Shown piece after piece: positions 35,198 to 45,189 of a DNA stretch of 64,000 bases. Below the pieces are notes generated by a model, which was given only the letters and a program-made list of their open reading frames with translations, was not told the origin of the DNA and searched no databases. Positions within the stretch are counted from its first letter, which is position 1, and each line of letters begins with the position of its first letter. This DNA comes from Glacieibacterium frigidum (GTDB taxonomy: Bacteria; Pseudomonadota; Alphaproteobacteria; Sphingomonadales; Sphingomonadaceae): positions 1,414,874 through 1,478,873 of the forward strand of contig NZ_VJWA01000002.1 of NCBI RefSeq assembly GCF_007097155.1, in the 5' to 3' direction. A program made the position numbers and the translations under genes.

Positions 35198-36766
35198 ATG
35201 GCGGTGCTGACGCCGTATCGGAACGGGCGGGCAGGGCGGCGTTTCCGCCCCTTGTCGCTGCTGTTCCTGCTCGCCTATGCCGCGCTGACCGGCGTGCTGG
35301 TCGCGCTGCTGCCGCCGCAGCTGATGTTCATCGTGGCGCTGCCGCTGATCGCCGGCGTGGCGCTGATCCTGTGGCTGCTGCCCGACGGCGGGCACGTCCC
35401 CGACAAGCTGCTGGCGACCTTGCTCGTCGTATGGATCGCCGCCAACTGCCTGTGGCCCAACTATCTGTCGCTCGACCTGCCGGGCCTGCCGTGGATCAAC
35501 CCGCCGCGGATCGTCGTCTTCGCGCTGCTCGTCATCTCGCTGATCGCCTATTCGTCCTCGTCGACGATGCGCGCCGAGCTGGCGGCGGGGATGCGCTCGA
35601 TCCCGCTCCTCAACGCCGCCTTCTGGGTGTTCTGGACGATGACGCTGCTGACCATTCCGCTGTCGTCGTCGCCGCCGTTCAGCCTCAACAAGTGGATCAA
35701 CAACCAGATCTTCTGGACGTTGATGTTCGTGCTGGCGGTGTGGCTGTGCGTGCGGCCCGGGATCATGGAGCGCATCGTCCGGGTGCTGGTGTGGTCGGCG
35801 ATCCTGATCAGCTGCCTCGCGATCTATGAATACCATATCCAGATGGTGCCGTGGATGAACTCGATCCCGTCGTGGCTGAAGGTCGACGAATCGCTGCTCG
35901 GACGCGTGCTGGGCTCGCAGGGACGCGCCGGTACCGACCTTTACCGGGCGCGCTCGACCTTCAACGTCAGCCTGACGTTCGCCGAGTATCTGGCGATCGT
36001 CTATCCGTTCATCATCCATCTGACGATCACGTCGCGCGGCTGGGTCCGCAAGGGACTGCTGATCGCCGGGCTGCTCGCGGTGCTGGCGGGCATGTATCTC
36101 TCGGGCGCCCGCTCGGGGATGATCGGCTTCTTCATGTCGGTGATGCTGTACGGCGGTTTCGCCGCCTTCCGTCACTGGAAGCTGAAGCGCGACAGCCTGA
36201 TCGGCGTGTCGCTGCTGGCGATGCTGCCGGTCGGCGGGGCGATCTTCCTCGCCCTGTCGCTGGCGTGGCGGCGCCTGTACGTCATGATCTACGGCGGCGG
36301 ACAGCATGCCGCCAGTTCGGAAGCGCGGACCGAACAATGGTCGATGGGGATTCCGAAGGTGCTGTCGAACCCGGTCGGTCATGGCCCGGGCACCAGCGGC
36401 GACGTGCTCGGCTATTTCAGCCCCGGCGGGCTGGGGACGATCGACACCTATTATCTGTCGCTGCTTCTCGAATACGGTTTCGTCGGCTTCGCGGCGTTCG
36501 TCCTGCTGTTCGGCGGGCAGTTCTTCTGGGGCCTCAAGATGTACCTGAAGGCACCGGAGGGCGAGGAAGCGCTGGTCGGTCCGGCGACGATCGCGCTGCT
36601 CAATTTCTTCGTCATCAAGTCGGTGCTGAGCAGCGAGTTCAATATGCCGCTGGCCTTCGTCTTCCTCGGCATGGTCTTCGCCGTCGCGGTGCGCCAGCGG
36701 GCGCGTGACGGGCTGGCCGTGCCGGGCCGCACGCCGGCACCCTACGGCGCCCTTCCCGCCGCCTGA
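35198..36766 (+). CDS. O-antigen ligase/polymerase family membrane protein
   Basis: 522 residues from the ATG at 35198 (MAVLTPYRNGRAG), with about 11 predicted membrane helices and one large periplasmic loop between helices 7 and 10 carrying YLSGARSGMIGF and GHGPGTSGDVLGYF, features of the Wzy_C/WaaL family that joins or polymerises lipid-linked sugar chains. Paired with the divergent GumC-like gene it suggests an exopolysaccharide locus, although no glycosyltransferases are in the window. Whether it is a polymerase or a ligase cannot be told from sequence. Confidence 0.8.
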   Translation: MAVLTPYRNGRAGRRFRPLSLLFLLAYAALTGVLVALLPPQLMFIVALPLIAGVALILWLLPDGGHVPDKLLATLLVVWIAANCLWPNYLSLDLPGLPWINPPRIVVFALLVISLIAYSSSSTMRAELAAGMRSIPLLNAAFWVFWTMTLLTIPLSSSPPFSLNKWINNQIFWTLMFVLAVWLCVRPGIMERIVRVLVWSAILISCLAIYEYHIQMVPWMNSIPSWLKVDESLLGRVLGSQGRAGTDLYRARSTFNVSLTFAEYLAIVYPFIIHLTITSRGWVRKGLLIAGLLAVLAGMYLSGARSGMIGFFMSVMLYGGFAAFRHWKLKRDSLIGVSLLAMLPVGGAIFLALSLAWRRLYVMIYGGGQHAASSEARTEQWSMGIPKVLSNPVGHGPGTSGDVLGYFSPGGLGTIDTYYLSLLLEYGFVGFAAFVLLFGGQFFWGLKMYLKAPEGEEALVGPATIALLNFFVIKSVLSSEFNMPLAFVFLGMVFAVAVRQRARDGLAVPGRTPAPYGALPAA

Positions 36767-36774
36767 TCGACAGC

Positions 36775-36810
36775 GCTACACCGGCGGTCCATGCGGACCG
36801 CCGGTGTAGC
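36775..36810. terminator. Perfect 16-bp bidirectional terminator hairpin
   Basis: GCTACACCGGCGGTCC (36775-36790), loop ATGC, GGACCGCCGGTGTAGC (36795-36810). It lies between the convergent polymerase and beta-helix genes, 9 bp from the first and 5 bp from the second. Confidence 0.8.
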
Positions 36811-36815
36811 GGCCT

Positions 36816-38624
36816 TCAGGCGATGTGCAGCGTCTGGAGCAGCGCGCCGACCTCGGCCGACCCCTTGAAGCTCTGCAGGTCGAAGCTGCTAGCACCGATG
36901 CCGTCGAAGCCGTGAAAGCCGCTGGCGCCCTTCGCGACGTAGCTGCTTTCCGCGAACAGGCCGCCTGCGGGCGTGTCGAAGACCTGGGCGAGCGTCAGCC
37001 CGGTCTTGTAGTTGCGGTCCCACAGATCGACGTTGCCGCGCAGCGTCACGCCGCTGTTGAACTTGTCCTGCAGCAGCAGCGGCGTGATGTTGTTCTCGAC
37101 GAGTACGCCGGCCGAGCCGTTGATGTTGATCCCGGCCTCGAGATAGCCGTTCGGCGCGCTGGTCACGGTGTTGCCCCGGATGACCGCCCCGTCGACGGCG
37201 TAGATCGAGATGCCGTGACGCGCGTCGCCGTTGTACAGGTTGTTCTCGATCACGAAGTCGCTGTGGCGCGCCGTTGCCACCTCGCTGCCGATGAAGATGC
37301 CCTGGGTGCCGCCGTTGGCGCCCTGCAGGATGACGTTGTCGCGGATGACGACCTGGCTCGACCCCTTGTTGACGCCCGCGTTCCAGAACTGGATCGCGTC
37401 GCTGTGGTCGCCGGCGGCATAGTTGGGATCGAAGCCGGTCAACCGGTTCTGGGCGATCGTCACCTTCTGCACGGCAGCGAAGTCGAAGCCCTCGCGCACG
37501 TCGGTGACGCTGTTGCCGACGACGGCGATGCCGCTGCTGTTGCTGAAGCTCGCCGCGACCTTCAGCTGTTCGAAGGTCGAGTCGACGACCCGGACGTCCT
37601 TCGACTGGTCGACCCGCAGGCCGTGACCGTCGTTCCACGTATTGCCGTCGAGCGACCCGGCGAAGTCGGTGCGCACGAAGTCGATGCGGCTCGAGTCGCT
37701 GACATACACCGACTGCGTCCAGTCGCCCTCGCCTGCCAGCAGCGTGCGGCGCACGTCGATGTCGTCGAACACGACGCCGCTCGCGGCATGAACCCGGATC
37801 GAGGTGAACACCGCGTCGTTGGCGCCGTCGGCGGACTTGATGGTCAGCGCGTCGGCGAACGCCTTGTTCTTGATGGTCAGGTCGCCGTAGCTGCCGCCGG
37901 CGAGCAGGATGGTCTCGCCACCCTTGGCGCCCGCGACCGCGGTCGCGAGCTGCGCGGCGTTGGCGACCGCGATCGTCACGCCCTTGCCGCTGGCCGGTTC
38001 GGCGATGCCGCTGACGACATTGTTGCGGAAAGACACGCCGTCGACCGCCGGGGCCCAGCCCGTCTTGACGCCCACGAAGCTGTTGTCGGCGACGGTGGTG
38101 CCGGACATGCCGCTGAAGGTGAAGGTCTTGACGACGCCGGTGACGGTATTGCCGCTGACCGTCATCGCCTTGCTGTCGGCGAACCAGGCCGCCGTGCTCC
38201 ACTGCTCGAAGGTCGAGCCGGTGACCGAGACGCCGGTGCTGCCGGTGACGCGCAGCGCGACGCCGTCGTTCTTCGCATTGCCGTCCATCGAGCCGCGGAA
38301 GTCCATCCCGACGAGCTGGATGTTGTTCGAGCTCGAAATATAGGCGGCCTGGGTGAAGTCGGCCTCGCCGGCCTTGAGCGGACGGTTGAGGTCGATGTCC
38401 TCGATCCGGAAGCCCGACGACTGGTGGATGCGCAGGTCGCTGATGCGCGCGTCGTTGGCGGGGTCGGCCGACTTGATCGTCACCGTCGAGGTCAGCATCC
38501 GGCTGACGATCGAGACCGCACCATAGTCGCCGGCGGCGAGGAGGATGGTCTCGCCACCCTTGATCGACTTGATCGCGGCGGCGAGCTGCGCGGCGTTGCT
38601 GACCTTGATGATCGTGGCAGGCAT
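36816..38624 (-). CDS. Duplicated parallel beta-helix protein
   Basis: 602 residues with the Gly/Asn/Val-rich repeats of right-handed beta-helix proteins (many GNTV, NNV, SGVxV turns), the fold of pectate lyases and polysaccharide lyases or epimerases. Residues 8-190 and 220-400 are clearly duplicated: VSNAAQLAAAIKSIKGGETI against VANAAQLATAVAGAKGGETI, and later TVTIKSADPANDA against ALTIKSADGANDA. The last 200 residues form a separate helix section. There is no N-terminal signal peptide, so export would need another route. Position next to polysaccharide genes suggests a sugar-polymer substrate; this is inference. Confidence 0.72.
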   Translation of the reverse strand: MPATIIKVSNAAQLAAAIKSIKGGETILLAAGDYGAVSIVSRMLTSTVTIKSADPANDARISDLRIHQSSGFRIEDIDLNRPLKAGEADFTQAAYISSSNNIQLVGMDFRGSMDGNAKNDGVALRVTGSTGVSVTGSTFEQWSTAAWFADSKAMTVSGNTVTGVVKTFTFSGMSGTTVADNSFVGVKTGWAPAVDGVSFRNNVVSGIAEPASGKGVTIAVANAAQLATAVAGAKGGETILLAGGSYGDLTIKNKAFADALTIKSADGANDAVFTSIRVHAASGVVFDDIDVRRTLLAGEGDWTQSVYVSDSSRIDFVRTDFAGSLDGNTWNDGHGLRVDQSKDVRVVDSTFEQLKVAASFSNSSGIAVVGNSVTDVREGFDFAAVQKVTIAQNRLTGFDPNYAAGDHSDAIQFWNAGVNKGSSQVVIRDNVILQGANGGTQGIFIGSEVATARHSDFVIENNLYNGDARHGISIYAVDGAVIRGNTVTSAPNGYLEAGININGSAGVLVENNITPLLLQDKFNSGVTLRGNVDLWDRNYKTGLTLAQVFDTPAGGLFAESSYVAKGASGFHGFDGIGASSFDLQSFKGSAEVGALLQTLHIA

Positions 38625-38746
38625 GTGAAGTCTCCCGGCTGGTTGCAGGGAGGTTCACGTCGGCTTGCGGTCCGGCTTGATGCGCGAAATGGGTTACCCG
38701 CGCGGTAACCAAAACGGCCTCGGTTAGCGGATGTTTAGTTTGGGCG

Positions 38747-39961
38747 TCAGAAGAACGCCTGCAGCCCGGTCTGCGCACGGCCGAGGATCAGCGCATGGAC
38801 GTCGTGCGTGCCCTCGTAGGTGTTGACCGCCTCGAGATTCATGACGTGGCGGATCACGCCATATTCGTCGCTGATGCCGTTGCCGCCGTGCATGTCGCGG
38901 GCGACCCGCGCGATATCGAGCGCCTTGCCGCAATTGTTGCGCTTGATCAGGCTGATCGTCTCGGGCGCCAGCCGGTGCTCGTCCATCAGGCGGCCCGCGG
39001 TCAACGCAGCGTTGAGGCCCAGCGCGATTTCGGTCTGCATGTCGGCGAGCTTCTTCTGCACGAGCTGCGTCGCGGCGAGCGGGCGGCCGAACTGCTTGCG
39101 GTCGAGCGTGTACTGGCGCGCGGCGTGCCAGCAATATTCGGCGGCGCCCATCGCGCCCCAGGCGATGCCGTAGCGTGCGTTGTTGAGGCAGCCGAACGGC
39201 CCTTTGAGCCCCTCGACGCCGCTCAGCAGCCGGTCGGCGGGGATGTGGACGTCCTGCATGACGATCTCGCCGGTGACCCCGGCGCGGAGCGCGAACTTGC
39301 CCTCGATCTTGGGCGTCGACAGGCCGGCATCGCCGCGTTCGAGGATGAAGCCGCGGATCTTGTCGTCGTCGCCCTTGGCCCAGACGACGAACACGTCGGC
39401 GATCGGCGAGTTGGTGATCCACATCTTCGCGCCGTTGAGGACGTAGCCATCGGCAACGGTGCGCGCGCGGGTCTTCATGCCGCCGGGGTCCGACCCCGCG
39501 TCGGGCTCGGTCAGGCCGAACGCGCCGGTCCATTCGCCGCTCGCGAGCTTGGGCAGATAGGCCTCGCGCTGCGCCTCCGACCCGTACGCCCAGATCGGGT
39601 ACATCACGAGGCTCGACTGGACGCTCATCCCCGAGCGGTACGACGAGTCGACGCGCTCGACCTCGCGCGCGATCAGGCCGTAGGCGACGTAGCTGACGCC
39701 CGCGCAGCCAAAGCCCTCGATCGTCGGGCCGAGCAGCCCGGCCTGCCCGAATTTGCGCATCAGCTCGGGATCGTGCCGCTCGTGGCGGTTCGCCTCGCGC
39801 ACCGCGGGCACCAGATGCTCGTCGCAGAAGGCGCGCGCGGTATCGCGCACCATGCGCTCCTCAGGCGTCAGCTGGCTTTCGAGAAGCAGCGGATCCTGCC
39901 AGTCGAAGCGCGCCCAGGCAGGCGAGGCACCGGTGAGTTCGATCTTGGTCGCGATGTTCAT
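38747..39961 (-). CDS. gcdH: Glutaryl-CoA dehydrogenase
   Basis: Flavin-dependent oxidation and decarboxylation of glutaryl-CoA to crotonyl-CoA, in lysine/tryptophan and glutarate breakdown. 404 residues from the ATG at 39961 ([11 protein letters not shown]). Acyl-CoA dehydrogenase domains in order, with [35 protein letters not shown] and the C-terminal [20 protein letters not shown], the catalytic-Glu segment typical of this enzyme. A CoA-transferase of the type that supplies glutaryl-CoA is at 52460. Confidence 0.92.
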   Translation of the reverse strand: MNIATKIELTGASPAWARFDWQDPLLLESQLTPEERMVRDTARAFCDEHLVPAVREANRHERHDPELMRKFGQAGLLGPTIEGFGCAGVSYVAYGLIAREVERVDSSYRSGMSVQSSLVMYPIWAYGSEAQREAYLPKLASGEWTGAFGLTEPDAGSDPGGMKTRARTVADGYVLNGAKMWITNSPIADVFVVWAKGDDDKIRGFILERGDAGLSTPKIEGKFALRAGVTGEIVMQDVHIPADRLLSGVEGLKGPFGCLNNARYGIAWGAMGAAEYCWHAARQYTLDRKQFGRPLAATQLVQKKLADMQTEIALGLNAALTAGRLMDEHRLAPETISLIKRNNCGKALDIARVARDMHGGNGISDEYGVIRHVMNLEAVNTYEGTHDVHALILGRAQTGLQAFF

Positions 39962-40039
39962 GGGCGGCAGGATAGCGAAAACCGCGCGCGCATGCACCCT
40001 CGACTTGGTGCCGCATGGATGCGGCCCTGGAATATGCCG

Positions 40040-41359
40040 CTAGCGCGCCGCGGTCTGCGTCGGCCCGGTCACGCGCCAGATGACGTTACCGACGTCGTCC
40101 GCGACCAGCAGCGCGCCCCTGCCGTCGATCGCGACGCCGACCGGGCGGCCCTGCGCGCGGCCCTCGGCGTCGAGGAAGCCGGTCAGCACGTCGACCGGCA
40201 TGCCCGCCGGTGTCGCGCCCGCGAACGGCACGAAGATCACCTTGTAGCCCGACGGCGGGTTGCGGTTCCACGATCCGTGCTGGCCGACGAAGGCGCCGCT
40301 GGCGAAGGTCGCGGGCAGCCCCTTGGCGCCGTCGCTGAACGCCAGGCCGAGCGACGCGGTGTGCGGCCCCAGCGCGTAATCGGGCTTGATCGCCTTGGCG
40401 ACGAGTGCCGGATTGGCGGGCTCGACCCGCTCGTCGACGGTCTGGCCGTAATAGCTGTACGGCCAGCCGTAGAAGCCGCCCGCCTTCACCGATGTCATAT
40501 AGTCGGGGACGATGTCGCTGCCGATCTCGTCGCGCTCGTTGACCGTCGTCCACAGCGCGCCGCTCGCCTTGTTCCATGCCAGGCCATTGGGGTTGCGCAG
40601 GCCGCTGGCGAACAGCGTCGTCGCACCGGTGGCGCGGTCGATCTGCAGGATCGCTGCACGGTTCTTCTCGGCGTCCATGCCGTTCTCGGCGACGTTCGAG
40701 TTCGAGCCCACGGTCGCGTACAAAGTCGCGCCATCGGCGCTGGCGATGATGTTCTTCGTCCAGTGATGGTTGCGCGGGCCCGCGGGCAGGTCGGCAAGCT
40801 TGGTCCCGGGCGTCGTGATCGTCGTCGCGCCCGGCGAATAGGCAAAGCGCACCACCGCATCGGTGTTCGCGACGTAGAGGTCGCTGCCGACCAGCACCAT
40901 GCCGAACGGCGAGTTGAGGCCCTGCAGGAACACCGACCGCACCTCCGCACGGCCGTCGCCGTCGGCGTCGCGGAGCAGGGTGATGCGGTTCGCGGACGGC
41001 ACCGTCGCGCCGGCGCGGCCCATGATCAGCTTCTGGATCTTGCCCTTGATGCTGGCCTCTTCCTCGGGGCGGGGCGGCGCATTGCTCTCGGCGACGAGCA
41101 CGTCGCCGTTGGGCAGCGTGTAGATCCAGCGCGGATGGTCGAGGCCCCACGCGAAGGCCGAAACCGCGAGGCCGGGCGCCGCGGTCGGCTTGCCCGCCTG
41201 CCAGCCGACGACCTTGGCGATCTTGACCGTCGGCAGCAGGGTCTTGTTGGGCGCGACGAGGGTCGGGTTGGGGCCGTAGCCGGCCTCGACGGGCAGTGTC
41301 GCGGTATCGCCGCACGCGACGAGCGTCAGGGCGGCGGCAACGGGGATCAGGTGGCGCAT
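40040..41359 (-). CDS. Sorbosone dehydrogenase-like lipoprotein
   Basis: 439 residues from the ATG at 41359, with a lipoprotein signal ending LTLVACG. The mature part is a six-bladed beta-propeller of the soluble glucose/sorbosone dehydrogenase family: [81 protein letters not shown], and [17 protein letters not shown]. Members often use PQQ on sugars or are of unknown substrate. Periplasmic, membrane-anchored. It lies downstream of the hydrolase gene on the same strand. Confidence 0.82.
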   Translation of the reverse strand: MRHLIPVAAALTLVACGDTATLPVEAGYGPNPTLVAPNKTLLPTVKIAKVVGWQAGKPTAAPGLAVSAFAWGLDHPRWIYTLPNGDVLVAESNAPPRPEEEASIKGKIQKLIMGRAGATVPSANRITLLRDADGDGRAEVRSVFLQGLNSPFGMVLVGSDLYVANTDAVVRFAYSPGATTITTPGTKLADLPAGPRNHHWTKNIIASADGATLYATVGSNSNVAENGMDAEKNRAAILQIDRATGATTLFASGLRNPNGLAWNKASGALWTTVNERDEIGSDIVPDYMTSVKAGGFYGWPYSYYGQTVDERVEPANPALVAKAIKPDYALGPHTASLGLAFSDGAKGLPATFASGAFVGQHGSWNRNPPSGYKVIFVPFAGATPAGMPVDVLTGFLDAEGRAQGRPVGVAIDGRGALLVADDVGNVIWRVTGPTQTAAR

Positions 41360-41385
41360 GTCGAGAGCCTTCGCAGGTTTGCGGT

Positions 41386-42243
41386 CTAACGGTGCGCCGC
41401 GGCGACCGTTCCGGCGGCGGCGGCGCGGATTGCCGCACGCACGGCATCGGGGTGTTCGAGCGGCAGGAAATGCGAGGCGCCGTCGACGCGCGTCACGGCA
41501 CCACCTAGGGCGGCGACGGTATCGGCGTCGGCCTGGCTGACCGTGCTGAAGCGCGTGCCGTGAAGCAGCGCGAGCGGCCCCTGCCAGGCGCGCACCGCGG
41601 CTTCGACTGCGGACGTGACCGCCGCGAAGGTCGCCGCCTCCCACGCCGGGGCGCACGCCAGCATAACTCCGTCGCCATCGGGGCGAAGGCCGCCCGCCAG
41701 ATAGGCGTCGAGGTCGGCATCGTCCCAGCCGCGGAAGACGCCGCGTCCGTGCCATTGCGCGCGTGCCTCATCGACGCTGGCGAAGCGGTCGCGGCGGCGC
41801 GCGGCCTGCTCGGCGAGCGGGTTGGCGATACCCCCGTCCTGCCATGGCGCGACGCCGTCGAAGGGCACGAAGGCGGGTTCGACGAGCACCACGGCGGTCG
41901 CCAGTTCGGGCCGGCGTGCCGCGAGCTCGATGCTGACGCTCGCCCCCATCGAATGGCCGGCGAGCAGCCACGCGGGCGCGTCGTAGGTCGCAAGCAGCGC
42001 CGCGAGATCGTCCTGATAGACGCGCCACGAGGTCATCGCCGCCGGGTCGGCGGGCAGCGTCGACCGCCCGTGCCCGCGCGCGTCGCTCGCAACGATGTTG
42101 AACTCGCGCGCCAAGGGGTCGAGCAGCCGCGCATAGACCTCGGCGCACATCCCCGTCGCGTGCGCGAAATGCAGCCATGGCCGTGCGGGGTCGCCCAGCC
42201 ATTCGAGGACGCCGTGCCCGGCGCGGACGCTGCGGGTCACCAT
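41386..42243 (-). CDS. Alpha/beta hydrolase
   Basis: 285 residues from the ATG at 42243. Oxyanion region [13 protein letters not shown], nucleophile elbow [11 protein letters not shown] (Ser) and catalytic His in [13 protein letters not shown] make it a complete alpha/beta hydrolase. The lid region between residues 140 and 210 is Trp/Arg-rich. Substrate unknown. The start overlaps the end of the GNAT gene by 7 bp, and the gene ends 27 bp before the sorbosone-dehydrogenase-like gene, so the three may be co-transcribed. Confidence 0.82.
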   Translation of the reverse strand: MVTRSVRAGHGVLEWLGDPARPWLHFAHATGMCAEVYARLLDPLAREFNIVASDARGHGRSTLPADPAAMTSWRVYQDDLAALLATYDAPAWLLAGHSMGASVSIELAARRPELATAVVLVEPAFVPFDGVAPWQDGGIANPLAEQAARRRDRFASVDEARAQWHGRGVFRGWDDADLDAYLAGGLRPDGDGVMLACAPAWEAATFAAVTSAVEAAVRAWQGPLALLHGTRFSTVSQADADTVAALGGAVTRVDGASHFLPLEHPDAVRAAIRAAAAGTVAAAHR

Positions 42244-42752
42244 TCGTGCGGCAGCAGCGAGTAGATCGCGGTGTCGCGGACGTACCCCGTCCAGGTCCGG
42301 CGGTTGCGGCGCAGGACGCCCTCGCGTGTGCACCCCAGCTTCTCGACCGCGCGGCACGAGCGGGTGTTGCGTGTGTCGATGCGAAACTCGATGCGCTCGA
42401 AGCCCTGCGCGAAGGCGTGGTCGATCATCAGGCGCTTGAGGCCGGCGTTGACGCCGCCGCCGCGCTTGTCCGGGCGAATGAAGGTGCCGCCGATCTCGAC
42501 CGTGAACCGCGCCGCGTCGGGCCAGTACGATGTGCAGCCGACCACCGCGCCACTATCCAGCACCGCGAACGCCAGCCGCCCCGGCGTCGCCAGCATCGCG
42601 TCGAATACGGGATCGAAGGCGTCGCCGAGCATCGAGTAAGGGTAGATGTCCCAGACCTCGGGGTCGGCGGCGCACGCGGCGCGCAAGGCTTCGCGATGGA
42701 CCTCGGCGAGCGGTACGAGGACGTCGCCCAGTGCAACGTGCAGCGGGTCCAC
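42237..42752 (-). CDS. GNAT family N-acetyltransferase
   Basis: 171 residues from a GTG at 42752, one base after the stop of the HIT gene. RimJ/RimL-like GNAT fold with EIGGTFIRPDKRGGGVNAGL (the acetyl-CoA loop region, R-x-x-G-x-G-like) and RIEFRIDTRNTRSCRAVEKLG, then EGVLRRNRRTWTGYVRD. Such enzymes acetylate protein N-termini, ribosomal proteins or small amines; which one is not known. Confidence 0.82.
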   Translation of the reverse strand: MDPLHVALGDVLVPLAEVHREALRAACAADPEVWDIYPYSMLGDAFDPVFDAMLATPGRLAFAVLDSGAVVGCTSYWPDAARFTVEIGGTFIRPDKRGGGVNAGLKRLMIDHAFAQGFERIEFRIDTRNTRSCRAVEKLGCTREGVLRRNRRTWTGYVRDTAIYSLLPHEW

Positions 42753-42753
42753 C

Positions 42754-43257
42754 CTAATCCATCGCCGCGGCGAGCCTTGCCGCCATCGCCTGCCGCTCGG
42801 CGAGCGGCGTCGGCTTTTGCACGGTCGCCCATTGGCCGCGGCGGTGCGGCACCACATGGACGTGAAGGTGGAAGACCGACTGCGCCCCACCGATGTTCTG
42901 CTCGACACGGTTGCCGTCGATGCCATCGGGTGCGAGCGCGACCAGCTGCGCGCGCGCGACGCGGCGTGCGACGTTCATGATCCGCGTCAGATCGCGTGGC
43001 GACATCTCCAGCAGGTTGCGCGCCCGGCTGGTCTTGGAGATCACCAGCACGTGCCCGGGTGTCAGCGGTGCATGGTCCATGAAGGCGAGGACATATTCGT
43101 CCTCGTAGACCTTGGCGGCGGGCAGTTCGCCGCGGATGATCTTCGCGAACGGGTTCTGCAGGTCGTACGATCCCGCGACGGCGGCGGGCAGCGCTTGCAG
43201 CCGGGCCTGCGGCGCGCAGGCAGCGAGCAGCAGCGCGATCGTAACGGCACGGATCAT
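42754..43257 (-). CDS. HIT-domain protein with lipoprotein signal
   Basis: 167 residues from the ATG at 43257, which overlaps the rbfA stop (ATGA). The domain has NPFAKIIRGELPAAKVYEDE, MDHAPLTPGHVLVISK and the histidine triad HLHVHVVP, as in nucleotide hydrolases/transferases of the HIT superfamily. Unusually, it begins with a signal sequence ending in LLLAACAP, a good lipobox, so the enzyme should be lipid-anchored outside the cytoplasm, where nucleotide substrates are scarce. Confidence 0.82.
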   Translation of the reverse strand: MIRAVTIALLLAACAPQARLQALPAAVAGSYDLQNPFAKIIRGELPAAKVYEDEYVLAFMDHAPLTPGHVLVISKTSRARNLLEMSPRDLTRIMNVARRVARAQLVALAPDGIDGNRVEQNIGGAQSVFHLHVHVVPHRRGQWATVQKPTPLAERQAMAARLAAAMD

Positions 43258-43712
43258 TCGTCCCCCTTCTCCTCCGCTTCCTCGCGCGCCCGGCGGGCGT
43301 CGGACAGGCGCGTCGGCGGCGCGTCGTGGCGCAGGTCGCGCGCGACGTGCGGCTGGCGCAGGATCGCGTCGATGCGCGCACCCGCATCGAAGCTCTCGTC
43401 GCGGCGGAAGCGCAGGTCGGGGGTGTATTTGGTCGACAGCTGGCGCGCGATCTCGCCGCGCAGATAGCCGGCATGGCTCGCCAGCGCCTTGATCACCGCC
43501 TGCTCGTCGACGTCGCCCAGCGCCTTGATGAACGCGGTGGCGTGGCGCAGGTCGGGCGACACGCGCACCTCGCTGACCGAAACGATCGTCTTGTCGAGCA
43601 GCTCGTCGCGAAGCTCGCGGCGCAGCAGGATCGCGGCGAGCGCGTGGCGGACCTGCTCGCCGATGCGCAGCAGGCGCACCGAGCGGCCCTTTTCGTCGGG
43701 GGTTACCTTCAT
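43254..43712 (-). CDS. rbfA: Ribosome-binding factor A
   Basis: 30S maturation factor needed for 16S 5'-end processing. 152 residues: VRLLRIGEQVRHALAAILLR, ELRDELLDKTIVSVSEVRVS and DLRHATAFIKALG, followed by LSTKYTPDLRFRRDESFD, the KH-like RbfA fold. An acidic/basic C-terminal tail of about 30 residues follows. Divergent from zwf with 58 bp between starts. Confidence 0.95.
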   Translation of the reverse strand: MKVTPDEKGRSVRLLRIGEQVRHALAAILLRRELRDELLDKTIVSVSEVRVSPDLRHATAFIKALGDVDEQAVIKALASHAGYLRGEIARQLSTKYTPDLRFRRDESFDAGARIDAILRQPHVARDLRHDAPPTRLSDARRAREEAEEKGDE

Positions 43713-43770
43713 GCCTTCCCTCTATGCCGTGCGGCGGTCGCGCGCTAGGGAGCGCGCGGGACGCGAGGGG

Positions 43771-45189
43771 ATGCACGTGGCGGCACTGTTGATGTTCGGG
43801 GCCACGGGCGACCTGTCGCGGCGCATGCTGCTGCCCTCGCTGTTCGGCCTCGACGCCGACGGGCTGCTGCCGGCCGACCTGCGCATCGTCGCGACGGCCC
43901 GCAGCAAGCTCGACGACGCGGGCTTTCGCGAGATGGCGGGCGAGGCGCTCGAAAGCGCGATCGATGCCGAGCGGCGCACCCCGGCAGCGGTCGCGCAGTT
44001 TCTCGCACGGCTCAGCTACGTACCCCTCGACGCCAGCCAGCCGCAGGGCTTCGACGCGCTGAAGGCCGCGGTCGGCGACACGCCCGACCTGTCGATCTTC
44101 CTGTCGACCGCGCCGTCGCTGTTCGAACCGACGATCGCCGGGCTGCAGGCGTCGGGCCTCGCGGGCGACGGCACCCGCCTGGCGCTCGAAAAGCCGCTCG
44201 GTCACGATCTCGCGTCGAGCGCAGCGATCAACGACGCGGTGCGCGCCGCCTTCCCCGAGGCGCGGACCTTCCGCATCGATCACTACCTCGGCAAGGAGAC
44301 GGTGCAGAACCTGCTTGCGCTGCGCTTCGCCAATCTGCTGTTCGAGCCGCTGTGGAACCAGGACGGCATCGACCATGTCCAGATCACCGTGTCCGAAACC
44401 GTCGGTTTGGAGGGGCGCGGCGACTATTATGACGGCATGGGGGCGCTGCGCGACATGGTGCAGAACCACATCCTCCAGCTCGTCGCGCTGGTCGCAATGG
44501 AGCCGCCGGCGCGCTTCGACGCCACCAGCGTGCGCGACGAGAAGGTCAAGGTGCTGCGCTCGCTCCGGCCGATCGGCGCGGTCGAGGTCGAGGCGTGCAG
44601 CGTGGTCGGGCAGTACGCGGGCTATGCCGATGAGCTGGGCCGCGCCTCGGTCACCGAGACCTTCGTCGCGCTCAAGCTGCACATCGACAATTGGCGCTGG
44701 AAGGATGTGCCCTTCTACCTCCGCACCGGCAAGCACCTGACCGCGCGCCAGTCGGAGATCACCGTCGAGTTCAAGCCGGTGCCGCACTCGATCTTCGGCG
44801 ACCGCAGCGGCCCGCTGTGCGCCAACCGCCTCGTCATCCGCCTGCAGCCGCACGAGAATATCCGGCTGACGATGATGGCGAAGCAGCCCGGCCTCGACCG
44901 CGACGGCTTGAAGCTGCGCGAGGTGCCGCTCGACATCGGGCTCGCCAACGCGTTTGCCGACACGCGCCGCCGCATCGCCTACGAGCGCCTGCTGCTCGAC
45001 CTGATCGAGGGCGACCCGACGCTGTTCGTGCGGCGCGACGAGGTCGAGGCGCAATGGGCGTGGATCGACCGCATCCGCGCGGGCTGGGCCGCAACCGGCA
45101 TGGCACCGCGTCCCTATGCGCCCGGCAGCTGGGGTCCCGACGCCGCAAAGGCGCTGATGGCGCGTGACGGGCGCGAATGGCATGACTGA
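43771..45189 (+). CDS. zwf: Glucose-6-phosphate 1-dehydrogenase
   Basis: First enzyme of the Entner-Doudoroff pathway. 472 residues from the ATG at 43771 (GCGAGGGG upstream). NADP-binding motif LMFGATGDLSRRMLLPSLF, active-site signature RIDHYLGKETVQNLLALRFA, and substrate-binding LRTGKHLTARQSEI. The next gene, pgl, starts inside its end (8-bp overlap), then edd, giving the pathway in order. Confidence 0.96.
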   Translation: MHVAALLMFGATGDLSRRMLLPSLFGLDADGLLPADLRIVATARSKLDDAGFREMAGEALESAIDAERRTPAAVAQFLARLSYVPLDASQPQGFDALKAAVGDTPDLSIFLSTAPSLFEPTIAGLQASGLAGDGTRLALEKPLGHDLASSAAINDAVRAAFPEARTFRIDHYLGKETVQNLLALRFANLLFEPLWNQDGIDHVQITVSETVGLEGRGDYYDGMGALRDMVQNHILQLVALVAMEPPARFDATSVRDEKVKVLRSLRPIGAVEVEACSVVGQYAGYADELGRASVTETFVALKLHIDNWRWKDVPFYLRTGKHLTARQSEITVEFKPVPHSIFGDRSGPLCANRLVIRLQPHENIRLTMMAKQPGLDRDGLKLREVPLDIGLANAFADTRRRIAYERLLLDLIEGDPTLFVRRDEVEAQWAWIDRIRAGWAATGMAPRPYAPGSWGPDAAKALMARDGREWHD

